The notes under the pieces were generated by a model. The model did not search any database and had not been told where the DNA came from. It worked only from the letters and a program-made list of their open reading frames with translations. DNA of 43,154 bases from Bacteroides sp. (GTDB taxonomy: Bacteria > Bacteroidota > Bacteroidia > Bacteroidales > Bacteroidaceae), in contig DXLO01000022.1 in NCBI GenBank assembly GCA_019414665.1, positions 1 through 43,154 on the forward strand. Direction: 5' to 3'. This document shows positions 1 to 8,482 of the stretch, piece after piece. The stretch's first letter is position 1, and every line of letters begins with the position of its first letter. The translations under genes were made by a program, and so were the position numbers.

Positions 1-376
1 CAAAGGTAGGAAGGAAAAGAGGGGAAAAAAACACGCACGAGGCCGAATGCTTACGGAAGCAAATGAGTATTCTTCCTGTCTTGAAAGTTAAGATGGAAAG
101 CAGGTGCAATCTTTTGACCACGATATTGTATGACTCATTCTTGTCCTTTAGCATGATGGTCAAGGACATCGGTCCGGTGCGGGTGTTGCGGCGGCTGAAG
201 GTGCTGACAGCGCACTGAAGGAACTACTGTCAGCCTTATGCGCTGTATATCAGATTTTTATTGTGGCTGAACACACTGAAGGATACTTTGAATTCCAGGG
301 TATTGGTGAAGTGAGAATGATAAACGGGAAGCTGGATAGGGTACTGCATACGTTTGCTTCTCACTGATTTTATAAA
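1..376. other. Leading stretch with no supportable gene
   Basis: About 370 bases carry no gene I recognise. The longest reading frames are a 51-codon plus-strand frame at 63-218 and a 37-codon minus-strand frame at 236-349. Neither resembles a known family or has a convincing start context. At 1-8 the plus strand reads CAAAGGTA, the reverse of the Bacteroides -7 box TAnnTTTG, so a promoter may fire leftward out of the window. The rest could be an intergenic region or the worn remains of a gene. Confidence 0.4.
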
Positions 377-424
377 AAACGAAACTTCTGCCCGTAAAGA
401 TGAATCGGGGCAGAAGTTTCGTTT
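377..424 (-). terminator. Rho-independent terminator of the dcw/yqeY operon
   Basis: A perfect 17-bp inverted repeat (arms 377-393 and 408-424, core ACTTCTGCCC / GGGCAGAAGT) encloses a 14-base loop. On the minus strand the stem is followed by a short T run. It lies 24 bases past the stop codon of the YqeY-domain gene, so it most likely ends the long dcw transcript. The right arm is also flanked by T residues on the plus strand, so it may work in both directions. Confidence 0.85.
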
Positions 425-447
425 CTCGAATATGGATTGCCGGAGTA

Positions 448-897
448 TTATCCCAGTAATTCTTTCACTTTAGCCGAGATGGCACGTCCTTCGGCTTTGC
501 CTGCCAACTTTTTGGTGGCGACACCCATGACTTTACCCATATCCTGAGGACCGGCGGCACCCACTTCTGCAATTATTTCTTTCAAAGCGGCTTCCAGTTC
601 TTCGTTACTCATTTGTTTGGGCAGATAGGCTTCAAGCACTGCCACTTGGGCCAGTTCGGCTTCAGCCAAGTCTGCGCGGCCCTGACCTTGGTAAATGGCG
701 GCTGAATCTTTCCCTTGTTTTACCAGTTTCTGCATGATTTTCAATGCAGCGTCATCCGTCAAAGTGTCGTTGGCGCCCGGTGCTGTCTTTGCTTCAAGGA
801 AGAATTTTTTCACATTACGCAAAGTTTCCAGTTTCACTTTGTCCTTGGCTTTCATAGCCTCTTTGATATCGTTGCTGATTACGTCAAATAAATCCAT
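448..897 (-). CDS. GatB/YqeY domain-containing protein
   Basis: This 149-residue protein matches the stand-alone YqeY family in length and sequence. It opens with a helical region (DVISNDIKEAMKAKDK) and has the typical TLRNVKKFF segment. It ends with the small helical domain shared with the tail of the GatB amidotransferase subunit (VMGVATKKLAGKAEGR). In GatB that tail helps bind tRNA; the role of the free-standing protein is not established. It starts 21 bases after the ftsZ stop codon and is the last gene before the terminator, so it is probably co-transcribed with the division genes. The family call is firm, the function is not known. Confidence 0.9.
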   Translation of the reverse strand: MDLFDVISNDIKEAMKAKDKVKLETLRNVKKFFLEAKTAPGANDTLTDDAALKIMQKLVKQGKDSAAIYQGQGRADLAEAELAQVAVLEAYLPKQMSNEELEAALKEIIAEVGAAGPQDMGKVMGVATKKLAGKAEGRAISAKVKELLG

Positions 898-918
898 GGT
901 TCTTTTCTATTTTAGTTG

Positions 919-2223
919 TTAAAATGTGATCGTTATTCCGCCGTTTTCGGCATCGTTATTGAATGTTTCCTCTTCTTCGGCTATTGCTTTAGACTGGATA
1001 CTTTCCAACACAGTTTTGGTACGTTGGAAAGTAGGGGTCGTTTCCACCATACTGATAATGTCATCATTGTCCAGATCCTCCAGGCTGAAGATGTAAATGT
1101 TATGGCGTTTCTTCTTGTTGCTGTTCTTGAAGGTGTCTTTGCCGTAGTAATCTCCACGACGTTCATCCTTGCGCTGTTCCTCTTCTTCCAGTTCTTCCAG
1201 TTTCTTTTGTTCCTCGATGGTGCGTTTGTTCATCATGTTGTCCATGCCCGGTACATCCTTGATGCCGAAGCCGGTGGCAAGTACGGTGAACTTCACCTGT
1301 TCTTCCAGCGACTCGTCGATATAGAGCCCCCATTTGGTTTCCACGTCTTTGCCGAATTTGCTCATGAAGTCATGAACCTCATTCATCTCTTCCATCATCA
1401 ACTCGCTCTTGGTGCTGAAAGAGATGTTGAACAGGATCTTCTTCGAGTTGAAGATATCGTTGTTGTTCAGCAGCGGGGAATGGAGCGCATCATTGATAGC
1501 CTGGCTCACGCGGCTTTCCCCTTTGCCGTATCCCGTACTCATAATGGCTACCCCACCATCTTTTAGTACTGTTTTCACGTCATTGAAGTCCAGGTTGATG
1601 GTACCGCGGATAGTGATAATCTCGGCAATACTCTTGGCTGCTATGGATAAAGTGTCATCCGCTTTGCCGAAAGCGTTCATCACGCTGAAGTCCGAATAAA
1701 TATCACGCAGACGTTCATTGTTGATCACCAGCAAGGCATCTACATGCTGGCTCATTTTCTCCACGCCGTCCAGCGCCTGGTCAATCTTCCGGTTTCCTTC
1801 AAAAAGGAACGGAATGGTGACAATACCTACGGTGAGGATATCCATATCTTTGGCTGTCTTGGCAATGATCGGAGCCGCACCGGTTCCGGTACCTCCTCCC
1901 ATTCCGGCAGTGATAAATACCATTTTACAGCCGTCGTTCAACATTCCTTTTACGTCTTCTATACTTTCTTCGGCTGCTTCACGTGCACGCTCCGGGCGGT
2001 TCCCGGCTCCTAATCCTTCTTTTCCCAGTTGCAACTTCACGGGAACGGGGGATTCGGCCAACGCCTGGTTATCTGTGTTGCACACAACAAATGTTACATC
2101 GTGTATACCTTCTTTATACATGTGATTTACGGCATTGCCGCCGCCACCTCCCACACCGATTACTTTAATGATAGTCGGGTTTTCTGCCGGGAAATCGAAT
2201 GGCATTATAGTTTCATCAGACAT
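919..2223 (-). CDS. ftsZ: Cell division protein FtsZ
   Basis: This tubulin-like GTPase polymerises into the Z-ring at midcell. The nucleotide-binding glycine loop is at about residues 109-115 (GGGTGTG). The catalytic T7 loop is at about 210-215, with N210, D212 and D215 (N-x-D-x-x-D), so it should be an active GTPase. The core ends near residue 325 and a charged linker follows. A short motif, TPTFQR at about 396-401, resembles the conserved C-terminal peptide that binds FtsA. It is not at the end: 33 more residues follow, finishing GGITITF. The length of 434 aa is at the long side of normal. It lies downstream of ftsA with a 37-base gap. Confidence 0.98.
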   Translation of the reverse strand: MSDETIMPFDFPAENPTIIKVIGVGGGGGNAVNHMYKEGIHDVTFVVCNTDNQALAESPVPVKLQLGKEGLGAGNRPERAREAAEESIEDVKGMLNDGCKMVFITAGMGGGTGTGAAPIIAKTAKDMDILTVGIVTIPFLFEGNRKIDQALDGVEKMSQHVDALLVINNERLRDIYSDFSVMNAFGKADDTLSIAAKSIAEIITIRGTINLDFNDVKTVLKDGGVAIMSTGYGKGESRVSQAINDALHSPLLNNNDIFNSKKILFNISFSTKSELMMEEMNEVHDFMSKFGKDVETKWGLYIDESLEEQVKFTVLATGFGIKDVPGMDNMMNKRTIEEQKKLEELEEEEQRKDERRGDYYGKDTFKNSNKKKRHNIYIFSLEDLDNDDIISMVETTPTFQRTKTVLESIQSKAIAEEEETFNNDAENGGITITF

Positions 2224-2260
2224 AATCTTCTATATTATATTAAGGTGATGTAATTCGTTA

Positions 2261-3763
2261 TTATTCTTCCAGAATCCTTCCAAACAAGTCGGTCAGCCGT
2301 TTGATCGGATTGTTGGCTTCTTTCAAACTCTTGATTTCTTTTTCCAGGTCGCGTATTTGGTTCAAAGCTTCTGCCACTCCCAGATCGCGTGCTTTGGCCA
2401 GTTGCGACAAGGCATTTTTGTATTTGCCTGCCTCTTTCAGCTCTTTTGCGTTTCTTATCAGGCTCTCGCAAGTGGCTTTTCGCAGCTTCTCCTCTTCCTC
2501 TGCTTTCTTGGCTGCCGCTGCTATTCTGGCTGCTTCTTCTTTCTCTCTTTTCCTTTTGTCTTCCACATTCTCGCCGCTTTCATCGAAGAGAGGTACTTGG
2601 ATAGGACGTTCCGGGCGGTAACAGTTCTCTTTCCCGGCTCCTAGCAAAGCGATGATTGTATTGCATGTACCATCTTTTTTCAGTTCCATCATGCCACCTT
2701 TCAGGCTTAGCTGGCTTTCTTTGGCCATTCTTACCTTTTCTACTTTGGTACGGTTGCTGAATGCTTCCTCCATATTCTTTAGATTTGCAGCACCGCCGGT
2801 AATGATAGCTCCTGCCAGCAGTTTGTCTTCATATCCCGAAAGAACAATCTGGTTCCATACATTGGCCAGTATCTCATTGACACGCGCTTCTACGATGTCT
2901 TCCAGTAAGTGTGACTCAATACTGCATTTCCCGTCCAGCGAGTAGGTAGGGTTGTCATCTCCGTCTTCCGACTTGTCGGCATAGGCATTGCCGTATTTCT
3001 TTTTCAGTTCTTCGGCATCTTCCTCTTCAATCTGCTGGCTGCAAATGTCTTTGGTGATGTTGCTTCCTCCCAGTGGGATGACTGCCAAATGGCGGAGTAT
3101 GTTGTTTTTGTAGACAGATACAGTAGTCGTATCTGCGCCAAAGTCGATGAACATGCAGCCCGAACGTTTTTCACTGTTGGTCAGTACGGCATTGGCCAGA
3201 GCCAACGGTGAGATGATGTAGTCGGCTATTTCGATTCCTGCCTGTTTGAAACATTTGTCAATGTTCTGCTTCACGCTGCTGCGGGCGATGATATTAAGGA
3301 AACGCCCTTCTATATGATCGCTGGGAACTCCTACAGGATCGGCCAGCAGGTTGATGCCTACTTTATATTCCTGGGGTGCCACTTCCAGTATTTCCTGGTC
3401 TATGATGGGGACTTCGCGGTTGCTGTCCATGATGGAGTCAATCAGTTCCTGTGAAATTTTGGTTTCTTCTTCCAGATGACGTACCTCCGTATTACGGATG
3501 GTGCGTAGAGATTGTCCTCCGATACCTACATAGACCTTTCCGATAGAAGCCTTTAATGTCGATTCCAGTTTCTTGATAATCGAAGTAAGGCTTTGTGCGG
3601 TTTTGTCCAGATTGTAAATCACTCCCTTACGGATAAAATCCGAAGAGTTTTCGCTGGCGAGGGCCAGCACTTGTATGCTTCCGTCCGCATGTTTCTTTCC
3701 TGCAATACCTGTGATCTTGGAGGATCCCAGTTCTATTGCTACTATAAAATCTGTTGCTGCCAT
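2261..3763 (-). CDS. ftsA: Cell division protein FtsA, extended form
   Basis: An actin-fold ATPase that tethers FtsZ to the inner membrane. The N-terminus (FIVAIELGSSKITGIAG) and the phosphate-binding segment FIDFGADTTTVSVY are typical. At 500 aa it is about 80 residues longer than the E. coli protein. The extra length is a charged Lys/Glu/Ala-rich helical stretch from about residue 405, then an alpha-helical repeat-like segment. The last residues (NPIKRLTDLFGRILEE) look like the amphipathic membrane-targeting helix expected at an FtsA terminus. So a helical spacer seems to sit between the actin core and the membrane anchor. It starts 3 bases after the ftsQ stop. Confidence 0.96.
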   Translation of the reverse strand: MAATDFIVAIELGSSKITGIAGKKHADGSIQVLALASENSSDFIRKGVIYNLDKTAQSLTSIIKKLESTLKASIGKVYVGIGGQSLRTIRNTEVRHLEEETKISQELIDSIMDSNREVPIIDQEILEVAPQEYKVGINLLADPVGVPSDHIEGRFLNIIARSSVKQNIDKCFKQAGIEIADYIISPLALANAVLTNSEKRSGCMFIDFGADTTTVSVYKNNILRHLAVIPLGGSNITKDICSQQIEEEDAEELKKKYGNAYADKSEDGDDNPTYSLDGKCSIESHLLEDIVEARVNEILANVWNQIVLSGYEDKLLAGAIITGGAANLKNMEEAFSNRTKVEKVRMAKESQLSLKGGMMELKKDGTCNTIIALLGAGKENCYRPERPIQVPLFDESGENVEDKRKREKEEAARIAAAAKKAEEEEKLRKATCESLIRNAKELKEAGKYKNALSQLAKARDLGVAEALNQIRDLEKEIKSLKEANNPIKRLTDLFGRILEE

Positions 3764-3766
3764 ATC

Positions 3767-4504
3767 TTACTTCTCTTTTTTAGTACAAATAATCTGATTA
3801 TTAAATTCCAGACTGATGCGGCTGTACTTGTTCCAGCCTACTTGGTTCAGTCCTTTCTCATAAAAAGTTTTTAGTTTCTCGAACTTTTCCTCATAATTCC
3901 CGGGCTTGCCTAAGAATATGATATGTTCGCCAACCCGTGGAACCAGTTCCAGTTCTTTGGCTTGTGTCACGTTGATCTGCTCTATCTGGGCATCCCATAG
4001 CGGATGGGCCTGTAGAAAGACTCCTAAGGTATATAGTTCCTTGACGGCAAAATCACGATCCACGTATCCTGTAACAACAGCTACGTGTGCCGAACTGTTG
4101 GGTATCGGCATGATTTTTCCTTTATTGTCAATATAATAGTTGTCTCCGTTGTTTGCCATCACTCTGAGGATGGGGAGGCGCTGTGTCACTTCGATACCTA
4201 TCTTGCATCCCGGTGTACGGTAACATTCCACATTTTCAATCAAGGGATGTTGGCTGAGTTCTTCTTCCAGCAGGCGGGTGTTGATGTCGCCCATCTTCTT
4301 ACCCACAGGGGAGAGCTTCTTACCGTTCAGTAAGCGGAGTATCCCTTTCTGGCTGATGAAACCATGGTCTATACTGTCCTTGATAATCAATTCCATACCC
4401 TTGCAAACCTGGTCGGCAGGCTTGGTGTTGAAAGCGGTAACGGCTACAATAAGGTAGGCGGTTATCAGCAACAGAAACAGGAGTATGAGAATTTTCTTTA
4501 TCAT
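3767..4504 (-). CDS. ftsQ: Cell division protein FtsQ/DivIB
   Basis: A bitopic divisome protein of 245 aa with a short cytoplasmic tail, one membrane segment at about residues 4-26 and a periplasmic part. The periplasmic part begins with a POTRA-like region (GILRLLNGKKLSPVGKKMG to VECYRTPGCKIGIEV). Divergent FtsQ proteins are recognised mainly by position, and here it lies between murC and ftsA as expected. In other bacteria it forms the FtsQ-FtsL-FtsB complex that activates septal peptidoglycan synthesis. Its start codon overlaps the murC stop by 4 bases, which suggests translational coupling. Confidence 0.92.
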   Translation of the reverse strand: MIKKILILLFLLLITAYLIVAVTAFNTKPADQVCKGMELIIKDSIDHGFISQKGILRLLNGKKLSPVGKKMGDINTRLLEEELSQHPLIENVECYRTPGCKIGIEVTQRLPILRVMANNGDNYYIDNKGKIMPIPNSSAHVAVVTGYVDRDFAVKELYTLGVFLQAHPLWDAQIEQINVTQAKELELVPRVGEHIIFLGKPGNYEEKFEKLKTFYEKGLNQVGWNKYSRISLEFNNQIICTKKEK

Positions 4505-5877
4505 TTTTTATTCAGTAATCCGCAGATTTGGGGTACATAGTTATCTATGTCGCCCGCACCCAGGGTGATTAATACTTCTATATCTTTCTTGCTCAGTACG
4601 TCTAGAATTTCTTCTTTCTTGCACATGCTCTTCTCGATGCCCGGACGCAGATGGTCGTAAATCAGTTTGCTGGTGACGCCGGGGATGGGTTGCTCGCGTG
4701 CCGGATAGATATCTACCAGGATGACTTCGTCCAACAAGGAAAGGCTGTCGGCGAAATCTTTGTAGAAATCACGGGTACGTGTGTAGAGGTGCGGCTGGAA
4801 AACAGCCGTCAGCTTCTTGTCCCGATAGAGGGCACGCATGGAGAGTATGCTTTGCTTTATCTCGGAAGGATGGTGCGCATAGTCGCTCAGGAAAACCACC
4901 TTGTCGTTCTTTATCTTGAAATCGAAACGACGGTCTACTCCGCGGAAACTTGCCATACCTCTCTTTATTTCTTCATCAGTCAATCCGCTCATCTGCGCCA
5001 AAGCCATGGCGGCTACCCCGTTCTCAATGTTGATGCTGACGGGGACACCCAACTGTATATTGGGGATATTTCCCAAGGGTGATACGTAATCAAAGAAAAT
5101 CTCACCGTTCCCAATACGGATATTCTCTGCATGAAAGTCACCCTCTTCTTGGGAATAGGTGTACAGTTTCACACCATTCTGCAAAGCCGGTTGCAGCTCG
5201 ATGCCTTTACGTACAATCAATGCACCTCCCGGCTGGATGAGTGAGGTATATTTGCGGAAGCTTTCCAGATAAGCCTCTTTGGTTCCGTAGATATCCAGAT
5301 GGTCGGGATCGGTTGCGGTAATCACCGATATGTAGGGCGAGAGCCAATGGAAAGAACGGTCGAACTCGTCGGCTTCAATAACCATGTATTCACTGCTGTC
5401 AGACAACAGCAGGTTGGTGCCGTAATTCTTTGAGATGCCTCCCAAAAAGGCGTTGCATCCTACATGGGATTGGTGTAACAGATGGGCTGTCATGGTAGAA
5501 GTGGTGGTCTTACCGTGAGTGCCGGCTACACAAAGTCCTTTTCCTGCATGGGTAAGCATTCCCAATACCTGCGAACGTTTATGTATCTCGAAACCGTTTT
5601 CCCGGAAATAGGTAAACTCTTTATGTGTATCGGGGACAGCCGGAGTATAGACAACCAATGTAGTTGCCGGGTCGCGGAATGCATCCGTTATCAGTTCCGT
5701 GCTTTCTTCGTAATGGATGGCTGCTCCTTCTTCTATCAGCTTTTCTGTCAGTTCACTGGGCGTACGGTCATATCCGCCTACCTTCTTGCCTTTTGACAGG
5801 AAGTAGCGTACCAATGCGCTCATGCCGATACCTCCGGCACCGATGAAATAAACTGATTTTAATGTGTTAACGTCCAT
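4501..5877 (-). CDS. murC: UDP-N-acetylmuramate--L-alanine ligase
   Basis: Cytoplasmic Mur ligase adding L-alanine to UDP-MurNAc, the first peptide step of peptidoglycan synthesis. A Rossmann-type N-terminal domain (VYFIGAGGIGMSALVRY) is followed by the ATP loop GTHGKTTT at about 119-126 and the central-domain segment VIEADEFDRSF. I chose the ATG at 5877 (458 aa) because it places MDVNTLKSVYFIG next to the family's normal N-terminus. A longer frame to 5922 would add 15 residues lying wholly inside murG. The chosen start overlaps the murG stop by 11 bases. Confidence 0.96.
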   Translation of the reverse strand: MDVNTLKSVYFIGAGGIGMSALVRYFLSKGKKVGGYDRTPSELTEKLIEEGAAIHYEESTELITDAFRDPATTLVVYTPAVPDTHKEFTYFRENGFEIHKRSQVLGMLTHAGKGLCVAGTHGKTTTSTMTAHLLHQSHVGCNAFLGGISKNYGTNLLLSDSSEYMVIEADEFDRSFHWLSPYISVITATDPDHLDIYGTKEAYLESFRKYTSLIQPGGALIVRKGIELQPALQNGVKLYTYSQEEGDFHAENIRIGNGEIFFDYVSPLGNIPNIQLGVPVSINIENGVAAMALAQMSGLTDEEIKRGMASFRGVDRRFDFKIKNDKVVFLSDYAHHPSEIKQSILSMRALYRDKKLTAVFQPHLYTRTRDFYKDFADSLSLLDEVILVDIYPAREQPIPGVTSKLIYDHLRPGIEKSMCKKEEILDVLSKKDIEVLITLGAGDIDNYVPQICGLLNKK

Positions 5878-6997
5878 TTTCTTTTCTGTATTTATCAGCC
5901 AGTTTGAATACCTCCCGGGCAATAACGTTGGCTGAGTCGGTAAAGGCTAATTTAGCAATATTTGTACTTAAACTTTTCAATGTTTCCGGCTGTTTCACGG
6001 TTTCAACCGCTTTGTCCAGCAGAGCTTCTTTGGCAGCGGCGTCCTTGATATAGAGTGCTGCGTTTTTATTGACCAGCGCCAGTGCGTTTTTGGTCTGATG
6101 ATCTTCGGCCACATTAGGTGACGGAACCAGAATGACGGGTTTCTGCAACAAACAGAACTCGGAGATGGAACCTGCTCCGGCACGGCTGATTATTAAATCG
6201 GCAGCACTGTATGCGGCGGCCATATCGCTGATAAAATCGGTTACGTGGAGCATTGGTAACTCACCGGCCTGGGCTACTGCGGCGCGTGCTTCGCCGATAT
6301 ATATTTTCCCGGTTTGCCAGATAAACTGCGCGCCGGATGCTTTAATCTTGTCCAAACCTTCCATCACGCAGTTGTTGATGGTGCGTGCTCCCAAGCTTCC
6401 TCCTACAATCAGGATTGTTTTCTTGGATGGGTCCAGCCCGAAGGAACGGATAGCCTCTTCACGGCTGATGTGATGGTTGCGCAGTCCTTGGCGGACAGGG
6501 TTTCCGGTCAGGATAATCTTGTCTTTTTCAAAGAAACGTTCCATGCCGTCGTATGCCACGCATATTTTGCAGGCTTTCTTTGCCAATAGTTTGTTGGTTA
6601 CTCCGGCATAAGAGTTCTGCTCTTGTATCAGTGTCGGAATACCCATCATCCCGGCCATTTTCAAAGTAGGACCGCTGGCATATCCGCCTACACCTACTGC
6701 TGCATGTGGCTTGAAATCCTTGATGATTTTACGTGCCAATAGCTGGCTTTTGACCAATTTGAAAAGAACCGAAACATTTTTCAATAAGTTCTTACGGTCG
6801 AATCCGGCAACAGGTAATCCTTTTATAGGGTATCCGGCAGCAGGAACGCGTTGCATCTCCATTCTGCCTTCAGCGCCTACGAACAGGATTTCCGCTTCGG
6901 GATGTTGTTCCTTGATGGCGTTGGCAATAGAGACTGCGGGGAAAATGTGTCCCCCGGTTCCTCCTCCGCTGATGATGATTCTTAAATTTTCTTCCAT
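5867..6997 (-). CDS. murG: UDP-GlcNAc:lipid I N-acetylglucosaminyltransferase MurG
   Basis: A peripheral inner-membrane GT-B glycosyltransferase that converts lipid I to lipid II. The diagnostic glycine loop GGGTGGHIFPA is at residues 11-21. A second glycine-rich loop (VGGSLGARTIN) and the nucleotide-sugar motif (SRAGAGSISEFCLLQKPVILVP) are also present. The length of 376 aa is normal. It lies between ftsW and murC. Sixty-four bases separate it from ftsW, an unusually large gap for this cluster, and that gap carries a possible internal promoter (see 7023-7030). Confidence 0.97.
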   Translation of the reverse strand: MEENLRIIISGGGTGGHIFPAVSIANAIKEQHPEAEILFVGAEGRMEMQRVPAAGYPIKGLPVAGFDRKNLLKNVSVLFKLVKSQLLARKIIKDFKPHAAVGVGGYASGPTLKMAGMMGIPTLIQEQNSYAGVTNKLLAKKACKICVAYDGMERFFEKDKIILTGNPVRQGLRNHHISREEAIRSFGLDPSKKTILIVGGSLGARTINNCVMEGLDKIKASGAQFIWQTGKIYIGEARAAVAQAGELPMLHVTDFISDMAAAYSAADLIISRAGAGSISEFCLLQKPVILVPSPNVAEDHQTKNALALVNKNAALYIKDAAAKEALLDKAVETVKQPETLKSLSTNIAKLAFTDSANVIAREVFKLADKYRKENGR

Positions 6998-7022
6998 AAT
7001 TCCTTTTTAGTCGAATTATTCG

Positions 7023-7044
7023 CAAAAGTATAAATAATACTTTT
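7023..7044 (-). promoter_or_regulatory. Possible internal promoter and AT-rich hairpin before murG
   Basis: The plus strand reads CAAAAGTA at 7023-7030, which on the minus strand is TACTTTTG, an exact match to the Bacteroides -7 box TAnnTTTG. It lies 26 bases before the murG start. The same bases form an 8-bp hairpin (AAAAGTAT 7024-7031, ATACTTTT 7037-7044). No convincing -33 TTTG is visible. If real, it would give murG, murC, ftsQ, ftsA, ftsZ and yqeY a second transcription start. Confidence 0.35.
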
Positions 7045-7061
7045 AAAATGAATGGTTTATA

Positions 7062-8459
7062 TTATATTTCTTCTTCCGGCTCCCGCTTCCCGGCTGCATT
7101 CAGCATTGCCTTCAAGTCATCGGGCAGCGAGTTCTCCTCCGGCGGGAGGGAAGTGGTGGCATTGTCACCCGACGGAAGTGTGGTAATGGCTTCCTGCATG
7201 GCAGCTACCATTTCCTGATGCCGTTCGGTCTTGGCTGCCAGTTCGGCTTCTTTCTGCGCTTGTTGCTCGGCGGCTTTCTGTTCTTCTTTCTCAGCCACGT
7301 AGCGGCTGACACTTAATATCATACCGATGTAGGCGCAGTTGATGAGTGTAGAGGTTCCTCCTTTGCTGATAAGCGGCAGGGGTTGTCCGGTGACGGGGAA
7401 CAGACCTACGGCCACCATCATGTTAAGCATCGCCTGAGATACCAGCAACAGGGCGATGCCCATCACCAGAAAGGCAGGAAAACTTTTTTCACTTCTTCGG
7501 GCTATTTTACCCGCCCGCATCAACAGCCAGATGTAGAGAATCACTACAAAGGCGCCTCCCAGCAACCCCAGCTCTTCTATGATTATAGCAAAGATGAAGT
7601 CCGAGAATGCTTGTGACAGGAAATCCCGCTGCACACTGTTACCCGGCATCTTTCCTATGATGTTGCTGGAGGCGATAGCAATATTGGCGTGTGCTATCTG
7701 GGCGTCCTTGTCTATATCATATTTGGCGGCGGGAACGGCTTCTTTGTCCTCAAAGAAGCCTTTTATACGGTTCTGCCAGGTTTCTACACGGTGCATCATG
7801 GGGACTTTGTTCAGTTTGTGTGTGGGCATAATCATCACTATGCCTACAAAAAAAGCCACCATAACTCCGGCTATTCCCATTAACTTGGCCAATTGCTTCC
7901 AGGGTACCCGGCCGATCACCATCATTAAAAAGACTACTCCGAAAAGCAGTGCTGCGGTAGAGCCGTTTTCGGGAGCAATCAGAATGAAAACAATTCCGGT
8001 GATCCACATGATATATTTAAATGCTTTCGGATTGGCATTGTCTTCTTCCTGAAACTTGGATAGAATAAATGCGGTGACAATAATCACGGCCATTTTTGCC
8101 AGTTCGGAAGGCTGGAACTGGATACCGAAGAAAGTCATCCAACGGGCTGCACCATTGACACGGTCTCCGGTAATCAATCCCATACCCATTACAAATATCA
8201 GCAATAATGTCGATAGGGGTAGCAGGAAGACGGGAAACACACGGAAATATTTGTAGGGAATGTTATGTACCAGTACCACAATGCACACACCTACCATCAG
8301 GATGACACTGTGCTGGGTGATAGGTCCCCAATGATCCCCACTTTTGTAGGTAAGCGTGCTGGCGGCACTAAATACCTCGACGATAGAGATCAGACAAAGA
8401 AACAGGAAAATAATCCAGATTACTTTGTCGCCCTTGAACAAGTCTTTTATCAGATCCAT
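7062..8459 (-). CDS. ftsW: Septal peptidoglycan polymerase FtsW (SEDS family)
   Basis: A polytopic inner-membrane SEDS glycosyltransferase that polymerises lipid II at the septum with the transpeptidase FtsI. Around ten hydrophobic segments fill residues 15-390. The SEDS hallmark near residues 350-375 (VTGQPLPLISKGGTSTLINC) matches the FtsW/RodA signature. It sits in the dcw cluster, so FtsW is preferred over RodA. The last 75 or so residues form a hydrophilic Ala/Glu/Gln-rich cytoplasmic tail (EEQKAAEQQAQKEAELAAK) longer than that of E. coli FtsW. murD ends 23 bases upstream. Confidence 0.95.
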   Translation of the reverse strand: MDLIKDLFKGDKVIWIIFLFLCLISIVEVFSAASTLTYKSGDHWGPITQHSVILMVGVCIVVLVHNIPYKYFRVFPVFLLPLSTLLLIFVMGMGLITGDRVNGAARWMTFFGIQFQPSELAKMAVIIVTAFILSKFQEEDNANPKAFKYIMWITGIVFILIAPENGSTAALLFGVVFLMMVIGRVPWKQLAKLMGIAGVMVAFFVGIVMIMPTHKLNKVPMMHRVETWQNRIKGFFEDKEAVPAAKYDIDKDAQIAHANIAIASSNIIGKMPGNSVQRDFLSQAFSDFIFAIIIEELGLLGGAFVVILYIWLLMRAGKIARRSEKSFPAFLVMGIALLLVSQAMLNMMVAVGLFPVTGQPLPLISKGGTSTLINCAYIGMILSVSRYVAEKEEQKAAEQQAQKEAELAAKTERHQEMVAAMQEAITTLPSGDNATTSLPPEENSLPDDLKAMLNAAGKREPEEEI

Positions 8460-8482
8460 TATCTATATACCTTAATACTATA

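Noticed and set aside
63..218. 51-codon plus-strand frame near the window start
   Set aside because: No ribosome-binding site, no family resemblance; not enough evidence to call a gene.
916..1566. 216-codon open frame opposite ftsZ
   Set aside because: It is antisense to a firm gene, resembles no family and is low-complexity hydrophobic from codon bias.
5878..5922. Upstream start for murC
   Set aside because: The 15 added residues lie inside murG and precede the normal family N-terminus.
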